DNA of 20,052 nt from Patescibacteria group bacterium UBA6033 (GTDB lineage: Bacteria > Patescibacteriota > Minisyncoccia > Phycocordibacterales > Phycocordibacteraceae): contig DIZH01000017.1 of NCBI GenBank assembly GCA_002429325.1, positions 20,755 through 40,806 of the forward strand, in the 5' to 3' direction. The first letter of the stretch is position 1. Each line of letters starts with the position of its first letter. Shown here in pieces: positions 14,184-20,052 of the stretch. The position numbers and the translations under genes were made by a program. Under the pieces are notes generated by a model, which worked only from the letters and a program-made list of their open reading frames with translations, did not search any database and was not told where the DNA came from.

Positions 14184-15950
14184 TTATCTCGTAATCGCGT
14201 ACGTTCCGGGGACGACCGTCCACGATCCTCCCGGTCCGTTCGAAAATGTCGCATTCTGGAGTCCGTTTACATAATTGACGCTGGAATTATTTTCCAAATC
14301 CATCTTATACGCCGTAACTTGATTCGCACCTGCACCGTTGCTGACATCTACACTGCCGTAAGGTGCATAGAGAATGACACTTGTCGTATTATTGGAAAGA
14401 TTGATGGCATTCGATCCGACGTGCGTACTGACAATCATCGGGAAACTATTCGCGCTCCCACTCCCATTGATAGCGACATTATTCGAAATATTGACCGTTC
14501 CTTTTGTCGCCGTCGCGCCTGTCGCATCCGCAATAAGGACAGCACCGCCCGCGCCGATGCTCGGCGATACATTTAGAATCGCGTTGTTCGAGAGCGAGAT
14601 GTTCCCATTCACCCAGACAGGACCTGAGAGGATGAGCGTCGCTCCGTTCGTCACGGTTAAGTCGCCGCTAATCTCTTTCGGTCCGATCGTCACGGTGCCG
14701 GAAGGCGAATATGGTCCCGCGATGACACCCCCTGCAGAGGCTATCGCCTCCCAACTCGCTATCTGTGCATCGCTGATAGGAAGTGGTGCAGGAGCAGCAT
14801 CAGTCGCGCCCGGATTCAAGGTTCCTCCAACACTACAACTTGAGATGACTTGATACGATGCATTGCCCACGACTGAACAGTTGGAGAGTGTGTGAGCCCA
14901 CGCATTCCCCTGAACGGTCACGCCGCTGAGAGAGGTCAGAATGCCGCTATTGAATGTCTGAAAATCTAGATCGCCGGTAATACTGTTCCACGTCGGGCTC
15001 TGCACATTCCAACTGGTACTATATTTCGCAGCGCCTGAGGTATACCCGCTGTTGCTGTCTCGCCCCCACACGAAGTAATTGCTCGCGTTTACAGAAGCAA
15101 CCGCAATAATCCAATACGTCTGATTGCCAGTGAGCGAGGGCGTGCTATCGAGCGTCGCACTAGCGAAGCCGTAGGCGGTCGTGACGACCGACGCCGGAAT
15201 AACGCCGCTCGCAAGCACGGTCGTTGATGGCTTCCCAGCATTATCAGTCACCACTTTGATGACGAGATCGCTTGGATTCCCCAACTTCTTCAGATATAAA
15301 TTGATTCCCGCGAGGGAAGCGCTTGCGGACGGCTTGAACGATTGCGCGACGGCAGCGTGCGCGGACGTATCGCCAATATTGGAACTGTTGTTCTGCACCG
15401 TCCACTGCTGGTCAGTAGATGTGCTTGCGGCGACCGCGACCGTCGCATCACCAGTAATCGTGCCGCTCCCCGAAATATTGCCATCGGAGAATATATTGCC
15501 AGTGATAGTTGAACCATTATTCATGGAAACGCCGCCCGCGCCTATCTGCACGCCGTAGCGAAACGACACGACAGAGGAATTAATGTTCGCCGTCACCTTC
15601 ACTGTCTTCGTCGCAATCGGCTGTGCGCTATTCGGGACCGAGGCAGTGACGGTTATCCTCTTCGTACTACCGTCGATGCTAGCAACTGACACGGTATACG
15701 TCCCAGCACCAAGAGAGGTATCGGTTTCTCCTGAATAGCTGGGACTTTGGTTCAGATTGTAAATTGCAGCATCGACACCCGCCTCAGCGAGCGCGAGCGC
15801 GCGAGCGGAGGCGAATGCATAGCGTTCGGCATGCACAGAGGTTCCGAAGTAATTAAAGAACGAGACAGTAATCGCAATAGTCACAGCGCTCACGACCAGC
15901 GCAAAAAGTAAGATGGAACCACGATGAGCGATAGATGGGAATTTTTTCAT
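14184..15950 (-). CDS. PilX-like pilus/surface protein with extracellular beta domains
   Basis: A 588-residue protein. Residues about 11-33 are a hydrophobic N-terminal helix in the style of PilX (RGSILLFALVVSAVTIAIT), then an ALALAEAGVDAAIYNLN helix. The rest is extracellular-type sequence rich in Ser, Thr, Asn, Gly and Ala. Residues about 140-175 and 415-560 show short Gly-Asn beta repeats like a beta-helix (ISNNVAINGSG, LSNNTTSVILYAPYG). Between them, about 205-340, a separate module (SFKPSASASLAGINLYLKKLG ... TYWIIAVASVNASNYFVWG) resembles carbohydrate-binding or anchoring jelly-roll domains. Three cysteines sit near 360-375. There is no prepilin FTLIE motif. The start overlaps the upstream prepilin stop as ATGA, so the two are coupled. 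A pilus-associated adhesin is likely but inferred. Confidence 0.7.
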   Translation of the reverse strand: MKKFPSIAHRGSILLFALVVSAVTIAITVSFFNYFGTSVHAERYAFASARALALAEAGVDAAIYNLNQSPSYSGETDTSLGAGTYTVSVASIDGSTKRITVTASVPNSAQPIATKTVKVTANINSSVVSFRYGVQIGAGGVSMNNGSTITGNIFSDGNISGSGTITGDATVAVAASTSTDQQWTVQNNSSNIGDTSAHAAVAQSFKPSASASLAGINLYLKKLGNPSDLVIKVVTDNAGKPSTTVLASGVIPASVVTTAYGFASATLDSTPSLTGNQTYWIIAVASVNASNYFVWGRDSNSGYTSGAAKYSTSWNVQSPTWNSITGDLDFQTFNSGILTSLSGVTVQGNAWAHTLSNCSVVGNASYQVISSCSVGGTLNPGATDAAPAPLPISDAQIASWEAIASAGGVIAGPYSPSGTVTIGPKEISGDLTVTNGATLILSGPVWVNGNISLSNNAILNVSPSIGAGGAVLIADATGATATKGTVNISNNVAINGSGSANSFPMIVSTHVGSNAINLSNNTTSVILYAPYGSVDVSNGAGANQVTAYKMDLENNSSVNYVNGLQNATFSNGPGGSWTVVPGTYAITR

Positions 15951-16495
15951 AGATTGCGCAGATATATATTCGCACGGAGGTGCGTATAGGTTGTCTTCCC
16001 GGCCACAGAAGCACTCGTTGTTGCATCGACCGTAGTGCTTGTCGCTAGTGTGATGTCAGCCTGGTTGTAGGAAAACGTAAGTGCAGTCAGCGCATTCGTC
16101 AGCTGTTTCTGTCCCGACAAGCGTGCGGAGCCCGCTGCGGCATCAGTCATGCTGTACGCATACGTACTGGTCGCGTATATGCCGATGTAATCGTAGGCAT
16201 TCGCAATCGGGGCGCCGGAAGAATCAATCGCAGGGAGCTCGAAAATTGCCGTCGTAGTTCCAGAGGTATAGCTCGTCCCAGAGAATGTATGCGCTACGAC
16301 AATATGGTCCGCCTCGAGTCCGGCCGTGCGCGTGGCATCTATGATGGAGCTCGCTGAGAGGGAAGCGCCTATTGATAGCGATTCAAAAGAGACCATACGA
16401 CCGAAGACGACATATAACTGCGTGATTGCGAGCGTGAGAATAACAAAAAGCGCGGTAGTGATAACGACTTCGATGAGAGTAAAGGCGCGAGACAT
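15947..16495 (-). CDS. Prepilin-like protein with N-methylation motif
   Basis: A 182-residue pilin-like protein. The start at 16495 gives MSRAFTLIEVVITTALFVIL, a class III signal with the conserved FTLIE and Glu at +5. Ala replaces the usual Gly at -1 of the cleavage site, which may slow or alter processing. A longer frame (to 16570) would add unrelated sequence and is rejected. The hydrophobic helix is followed by a Ser/Thr/Ala-rich globular part with little similarity to named pilins; it resembles minor pilins of the PilW type, but the assignment is loose. The ATG lies 2 nt after the upstream prepilin stop and the end overlaps the next gene by ATGA, so the three genes form one operon. Confidence 0.82.
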   Translation of the reverse strand: MSRAFTLIEVVITTALFVILTLAITQLYVVFGRMVSFESLSIGASLSASSIIDATRTAGLEADHIVVAHTFSGTSYTSGTTTAIFELPAIDSSGAPIANAYDYIGIYATSTYAYSMTDAAAGSARLSGQKQLTNALTALTFSYNQADITLATSTTVDATTSASVAGKTTYTHLRANIYLRNL

Positions 16496-16497
16496 GA

Positions 16498-16881
16498 TTA
16501 AAGGCCGCCGACTTGGGTAATAAGCGTCGTAATCGTCGTATAGCGAGTAGTTCCGTCTGAAGCGCTCCACGAAACACCCGTTACTACCTGTTTGGTTTTG
16601 CTATTCCAGGTAGTCACCGTAGTACTTGCGGACCCTTGCGGCAGAAGCGCGAGTGCAGGGTCAGTAAATGTCCCGCTCGCTGGGAGTGCGGCGTACCCTC
16701 CAGCACGAAGGTCATCGAGTTTGCTGTTCGCAACGCGAAAAGCGGTATTCTCATATGCCGCATCGCGGCTGCCCTTTATCGCACCAATGACGAGCGTACC
16801 GACAGCAACGGCCGCACTAATCATGAGAATCGAGATCAACATCTCGACCAGGCTGAAGCCGCGCTTCATATCCGTGTACAT
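16498..16881 (-). CDS. Prepilin-like protein (PilV/GspI-like minor pilin)
   Basis: A 127-residue prepilin. KRG is followed by FSLVEMLISILMISAAVAVGTLVIG, a class III signal with Gly at -1 and Glu at +5 and a typical membrane helix. A short globular part with AFRVANSKLDDLRAGGY follows, as in PilV- or GspI-type minor pilins. Two starts are possible: ATG at 16881, 9 nt behind a TATACT box, or ATG at 16869 giving MKRGFSL, the classic leader. The first is favoured by the leaderless pattern of this window, the second by leader length. It opens the minus-strand pilin operon and diverges from tpiA. Confidence 0.85.
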   Translation of the reverse strand: MYTDMKRGFSLVEMLISILMISAAVAVGTLVIGAIKGSRDAAYENTAFRVANSKLDDLRAGGYAALPASGTFTDPALALLPQGSASTTVTTWNSKTKQVVTGVSWSASDGTTRYTTITTLITQVGGL

Positions 16882-16890
16882 TACACTGAA

Positions 16891-16896
16891 AGTATA
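16891..16896 (-). promoter_or_regulatory. -10 box of the pilin operon
   Basis: TATACT on the minus strand lies 9 nt before the ATG at 16881. It stands back to back with the tpiA -10 box 26 bp away, so the -35 regions of both overlap. Confidence 0.5.
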
Positions 16897-16919
16897 CCAA
16901 GCTCCTGGGTGGAAGTATT

Positions 16920-16928
16920 TGCTATACT
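16920..16928 (+). promoter_or_regulatory. Extended -10 promoter of tpiA
   Basis: TGCTATACT ends 6 nt before the ATG at 16935, so transcription should start on or next to the A of the ATG. No Shine-Dalgarno site exists. Confidence 0.6.
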
Positions 16929-16934
16929 CTCTCT

Positions 16935-17678
16935 ATGCTCATTGTTGCCAACTGGAAAGCGTACGTTGAAGACGTTTCAAAAGCGAAAAAGCTTTTAGCC
17001 CTTAGCAAACGGCTCGTTCGCTCCTCTTCGTGCACTATCGTACTTGCACCACCTGCCCCTTTTCTCGGGGCGCTTGCACTGACTAATAAATCAAGTGTCG
17101 CTTTTGCGGCGCAGGATGTTTCCGCGACCCTCGGCGGCGCCACGACAGGCGAAGCGACTGCCCCTATGTATGCGGCAGCTGGCGCGACCTATGCCATCAT
17201 CGGCCATTCCGAACGACGTGCTGCGGGAGATACGGATGCTCTCATAACTCAGAAACTGCTTCGTACGCTCGCACACGGCCTGACACCCATTCTGTGCATT
17301 GGCGAACACGAACGCGATACCGAAGGGAAGTACCTGAACACCGTACGCGAAGAGATTACTATCGCGCTTTCCGTGCTTTCGCCGAAAGAACGTATGAAAG
17401 TAATCGTTGCCTATGAACCTCTCTGGGCTATCGGAAAGACCGCGAGCGAAGCCATAGACCAGCGCGACCTCGGCGAGATGGTGCTCTACATTCGCAAAGT
17501 GCTTGCAGAGCTTCTTCCCGGAAAGAGTTCCTCTCATTCTCTTGTGCTCTACGGCGGTTCAGTCGAACCAGGGAATATCCGTGCTCTTGCGGGGGGCTCG
17601 GGCGTCGACGGATTTCTCATCGGACACGCATCCGTAGATACCCACCTCTTTTCTTCGCTTGTGGGTGAGCTTACCTAG
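16935..17678 (+). CDS. tpiA: Triosephosphate isomerase
   Basis: Interconverts dihydroxyacetone phosphate and glyceraldehyde 3-phosphate in glycolysis. The 247-residue length is standard. Catalytic residues are all present: Asn6 and Lys8 (ANWK), His91 in IIGHSERR, and Glu161 in AYEPLWAIG. The phosphate-binding YGGSV and the closing GFLIGHAS are also intact. The start is set by the N-terminal strand MLIVANWK and by the extended -10 box 6 nt upstream, suggesting a leaderless mRNA. pgk follows 140 nt downstream on the same strand, so the two steps of lower glycolysis may be co-expressed. Confidence 0.97.
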   Translation: MLIVANWKAYVEDVSKAKKLLALSKRLVRSSSCTIVLAPPAPFLGALALTNKSSVAFAAQDVSATLGGATTGEATAPMYAAAGATYAIIGHSERRAAGDTDALITQKLLRTLAHGLTPILCIGEHERDTEGKYLNTVREEITIALSVLSPKERMKVIVAYEPLWAIGKTASEAIDQRDLGEMVLYIRKVLAELLPGKSSSHSLVLYGGSVEPGNIRALAGGSGVDGFLIGHASVDTHLFSSLVGELT

Positions 17679-17695
17679 CCATGCCCAGTATGACT

Positions 17696-17804
17696 ACATG
17701 GCATCGTGTCTGTGCGATCAAAGATTCTGCTGGTGCGTTTCTCTCGTGTGTTTTTGTACTGAACAAGGCTTTTGCAATCCTCAACACGAGGAGCAATGCC
17801 ATGT
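17696..17804 (+). other. tpiA-pgk intergenic stem-loop
   Basis: ACATGGCAT (17696-17704) pairs with ATGCCATGT (17796-17804) and CGTGT (17705-17709) with ACACG (17784-17788), a 14-bp stem with a bulge holding AGGAG. It lies 15 nt before the pgk ATG and covers the only Shine-Dalgarno-like sequence there, so it could affect pgk translation. No gene is visible in this 140-nt gap. Confidence 0.4.
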
Positions 17805-17818
17805 TGTCATAACTGGGT

Positions 17819-18973
17819 ATGCGGACGATTCGCGATATTCCGCGATATGAGAACGTTCCCATCCTCGTGCGGTGCGCGCTGAACGTCCCTGTCGAGAATG
17901 GCCGGGTCATGAATGACTACCGGCTGCGGCGAGCACTTCCGACCATTCAGTTCCTCGCAGAGCGTGGAGCGCGCGTCGTCCTCATCAGCCATATTGGCGA
18001 AGCGGGTACAGAAACATTGGAGCCTGTCGCAGATGCACTGTCGAAACTCACACCACGCGTCTCATTCTTCGGAGAGACTACTGGCGTGCGTGCGCGAGAT
18101 GCCGTGCGCAATCTGATGCCAGGAAATATCCTCATGCTCGAGAATTTGCGGAGGAATCGAGGAGAGGTTATGAATGACCCTTCTTTTGCAGCAGAGCTTG
18201 CATCGCTCGCAGATGTATTCGTCGAAGACTCGTTCGATACGTGCCATAGGCAGCATGCATCCATCGTCAGCCTGCCGAAATTGCTTCCGTCCTATGCCGG
18301 ATTGCAGCTCGAAGAAGAAGTGCGCGAATTGTCAGAGGCACTCGTGCCGAAGCAGCCGAGTCTTGCCGTCATCGGTGGCGCGAAATTCAGCACGAAAGAA
18401 GCTGTGCTCACCACACTCCTCGAGCGTTATACACACGTCTTTGTCGGCGGCGCGCTTGCGAATGATTTCTTGAAGGCTGCGGGGCACGGGGTAGGGAAGT
18501 CGCTCATAGACGCGGAGCAAGATGGTGCGAGCACTATTAGGAAACTCACCGGCAATCCTAAGCTCGTCCTGCCGGTCGATTCACTTGTCGTACCAGCATC
18601 TGCACTCGGTTCCGCTGATATTCGACCGTATGCGCGAGTCGCGACCATTGACCAAGTGCGTCCTGACGAGGTCATTCTCGATCATGGTCCTGGCACATCG
18701 CTATTGCTCGCGCGCCTTGCCGAGCAATCGAAAACAATTTTGTGGAACGGACCGTTAGGCAATTATGAAAAAGACTTTGTGGATGCGACCAACGCATTCG
18801 CACGCTCGATTGCAGACTCGCATGCGCGTTCGATTATCGGTGGCGGCGACACAATCGCAGCCATCGAAGCGCTTGGGCTCTTGCCAAAGTTCTCGTTCGT
18901 CTCAACCGGCGGGGGAGCGATGCTCGATTTCCTGGTCAAAGGTACGCTTCCGGGCATTTCAGTCTTAGGATAG
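17819..18973 (+). CDS. pgk: Phosphoglycerate kinase, atypical substrate site
   Basis: Transfers phosphate between 1,3-bisphosphoglycerate and ADP in glycolysis. The 384 residues cover both lobes. Conserved nucleotide-site and core motifs are intact: GGAKFSTK (186-193), GGALANDFLK, ILWNGPLGNYE, GGGDT and STGGGAMLDFL. In the substrate lobe Asn22, Arg35, His58, Arg111 and Arg144 are kept. The aspartate of the usual RVDFNVP is Ala20 (RCALNVP), and the arginine of SHLGRP is Glu61 (SHIGEA). The N terminus is also shorter than usual. Nothing indicates a frameshift. The ATG has no adjacent ribosome site and an in-frame TAA lies three codons upstream, which fixes the start. The stop overlaps the opposing HIT gene by 9 bp. 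Confidence 0.92.
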   Translation: MRTIRDIPRYENVPILVRCALNVPVENGRVMNDYRLRRALPTIQFLAERGARVVLISHIGEAGTETLEPVADALSKLTPRVSFFGETTGVRARDAVRNLMPGNILMLENLRRNRGEVMNDPSFAAELASLADVFVEDSFDTCHRQHASIVSLPKLLPSYAGLQLEEEVRELSEALVPKQPSLAVIGGAKFSTKEAVLTTLLERYTHVFVGGALANDFLKAAGHGVGKSLIDAEQDGASTIRKLTGNPKLVLPVDSLVVPASALGSADIRPYARVATIDQVRPDEVILDHGPGTSLLLARLAEQSKTILWNGPLGNYEKDFVDATNAFARSIADSHARSIIGGGDTIAAIEALGLLPKFSFVSTGGGAMLDFLVKGTLPGISVLG

Positions 18974-19375
18974 TTTGCTGCGGATCTGTTCGGCGATAGT
19001 TTTCGCATCGACAGCGGCGCGTTCATCTTTCGGCCAAAATGAAAATTCGCTGCGCTCGTGGCGAGGGATGATATGGAAGTGAAGATGGAACACGACTTGT
19101 CCCGCAGCTGTTCCGTGATTGGAGTTCACATGCACACCGTGGGCGTCGACACCATCGCGCACGGCCGGAGCAATTTTCCGTATGGCAGCCATCGTCCGTG
19201 AAAGCGTTTCTTCGTCCGTATCAAAGATATTTACGACATGTCTTTTCGGCACGACGAGTGTATGCCCTGGTGCGTTGGGGTTAGCATCAAGAAAGGCTAC
19301 GGTGTACTCATCTTCGTATACCTTGTTCGAGGGAATATCGCCGGAAATAATCTTGCAGAAAATGCAGTCGGTCAT
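18965..19375 (-). CDS. HIT-family nucleotide-binding hydrolase
   Basis: A 136-residue histidine-triad protein of the Hint type, which hydrolyses nucleoside phosphoramidates or related adenylated compounds. MTDCIFCKIISGDIPS carries a CxxC pair (Cys4, Cys7) common in zinc-containing bacterial HIT proteins. The active-site triad is VFHLHFHIIPR. The ATG at 19375 fits the family N terminus; the frame extends to 19435, but the extra 20 residues are unrelated. A TATGCT box lies 7 nt upstream with no Shine-Dalgarno site, so the mRNA is probably leaderless. The gene diverges from recJ with overlapping promoters and converges on pgk, overlapping its stop by 9 bp. The cellular substrate is unknown. Confidence 0.94.
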   Translation of the reverse strand: MTDCIFCKIISGDIPSNKVYEDEYTVAFLDANPNAPGHTLVVPKRHVVNIFDTDEETLSRTMAAIRKIAPAVRDGVDAHGVHVNSNHGTAAGQVVFHLHFHIIPRHERSEFSFWPKDERAAVDAKTIAEQIRSKLS

Positions 19376-19382
19376 AGAGAAC

Positions 19383-19410
19383 AGCATACCGCACTCGATT
19401 CCTGATACAA
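19383..19410 (-). promoter_or_regulatory. Promoter of the HIT gene
   Basis: On the minus strand TTGTAT (19405-19410) and TATGCT (19383-19388) are 16 nt apart. The -35 box occupies the same bases as the recJ -10 box, so the two divergent promoters should compete for polymerase. Confidence 0.45.
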
Positions 19411-19411
19411 T
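19403..19411 (+). promoter_or_regulatory. Extended -10 promoter of recJ
   Basis: TGATACAAT lies 9 nt before the recJ ATG. The same nine bases occur at 9153-9161 on the minus strand. Confidence 0.5.
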
Positions 19412-19420
19412 GGCGTTCAC

Positions 19421-20052
19421 ATGTTTCCACTCCATGAACCCTTGAATGATGTGTCGCGTGATGAACTCTCATCCTACGACGATCTGACGGCAGCGCTCCT
19501 GGTACGACGCGGCATTGTCACGAAAGAGGATGCAGAAAAATTCCTCAACCCATCGTATGATCTGCATCTTCATGACCCATTCCTGATGACGGATATGGAG
19601 AAGGCTGCGCGACGATTCGCGGATGCAATTCTTGCAAAAGAACATATCGCGATATGGAGCGATTATGATTGCGACGGCATTCCAGGCGGGGTAGTGCTCC
19701 ACGATTTTTTGAAAAAGGTCGGTGCTGATTTTGAAAATTATATTCCGCATCGGCATCATGAAGGGTACGGCATGAATGTCATGGGCATCGAGAAGCTCGC
19801 GAAGAATGGGGTGACACTTATCGTGACCGTCGACTCCGGCATCACTGACATTGTTCCGGTCGCGCGCGCGAATGAACTCGGTATCGAGGTCATCGTGACC
19901 GATCATCACCTGCCCGCAGAAGAAGGCTTGCCGCCGGCATTCGCCGTACTCAATCCGAATGCACGGACAGATGAAACGTATCCGTTCAAGAGTCTCTGTG
20001 GTTCAGGCGTCGCATGGAAACTCGTGTGCGCAACACTTGCAATAGAACCGAA
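19421..20052 (+). CDS. recJ: Single-stranded-DNA exonuclease RecJ (5' part, runs off the window)
   Basis: A 5'-3' exonuclease used in recombinational and mismatch repair. The 210 visible codons stay open to the window end. DHH-superfamily motifs appear in order: SDYDCDGIPGG (80-90, motif I with Asp81, Asp83 and Asp85), TVDSGITD (136-143, motif II) and IVTDHHLPAE (158-167, motif III), then SLCGSGVAWKL, as in RecJ. The N terminus (VRRGIVTKEDAEKFLNPSYD) matches the RecJ family start. Translation begins at the ATG at 19421, 9 nt after an extended -10 box and without a Shine-Dalgarno site. The C-terminal OB fold lies outside the window, so full length cannot be checked. Confidence 0.92.
   Translation, partial: MFPLHEPLNDVSRDELSSYDDLTAALLVRRGIVTKEDAEKFLNPSYDLHLHDPFLMTDMEKAARRFADAILAKEHIAIWSDYDCDGIPGGVVLHDFLKKVGADFENYIPHRHHEGYGMNVMGIEKLAKNGVTLIVTVDSGITDIVPVARANELGIEVIVTDHHLPAEEGLPPAFAVLNPNARTDETYPFKSLCGSGVAWKLVCATLAIEP

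Noticed and set aside
17679..17818. A tRNA in the tpiA-pgk gap
   Set aside because: There is no T-loop GTTCRA motif, no anticodon arm and no acceptor pairing.

Overview
The window looks like chromosomal DNA of a reduced-genome bacterium of the Candidate Phyla Radiation (Patescibacteria, probably a Parcubacteria-type lineage), of roughly balanced G+C. This assignment is inferred from gene content and style: short housekeeping operons, TrmB-type regulators, a compact type IV pilus cluster, RNase Y, orphan small proteins, and many start codons only 6-9 nt behind a -10 box. No rRNA or tRNA gene was seen, so it rests on overall impression.

Layout. 1-1254 (minus): HU and a TrmB-type regulator. 1255-3154 (plus): an intergenic region carrying a multi-helix RNA with an intrinsic terminator, then a radical SAM enzyme and a strong terminator. 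3228-4757 (minus): RNase Y. 4758-5633: an orphan gene between two hairpins. 5634-8411 (minus): nusA, ppa, a small membrane protein and clpP, behind a structured nusA leader. 8674-10194 (minus): an island of three small orphan genes (cysteine-rich protein, receiver-domain protein, 68-aa charged protein) with their own Shine-Dalgarno sites, hairpins and a shared 40-nt repeat. 10389-11153 (plus): a second TrmB-type regulator, divergent from that island. 11212-16881: type IV pilus genes, with pilB and pilC on plus converging on a PilX-like protein and two prepilin-like proteins on minus. 16935-18973 (plus): tpiA and pgk. 18965-19375 (minus): a HIT protein. 19421 to the end (plus): the 5' part of recJ.

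How it fits together. The core genes cover nucleoid structure (HU), transcription elongation (NusA), pyrophosphate removal (Ppa), proteolysis (ClpP), mRNA decay (RNase Y), lower glycolysis (TpiA, Pgk) and repair (RecJ). The pilus block supplies an extension ATPase, a platform protein and pilin-like subunits. No PilT, prepilin peptidase or secretin is visible here.

Most interesting points: the structured RNA ahead of the radical SAM gene, whose closing stem shares bases with its terminator; a contrast between core genes with apparently leaderless starts and accessory genes with strong Shine-Dalgarno sites; a phosphoglycerate kinase that has lost two usual 3-phosphoglycerate contacts; the repeated element in the orphan island; and paired ATAGCTAT boxes between the second TrmB gene and that island.
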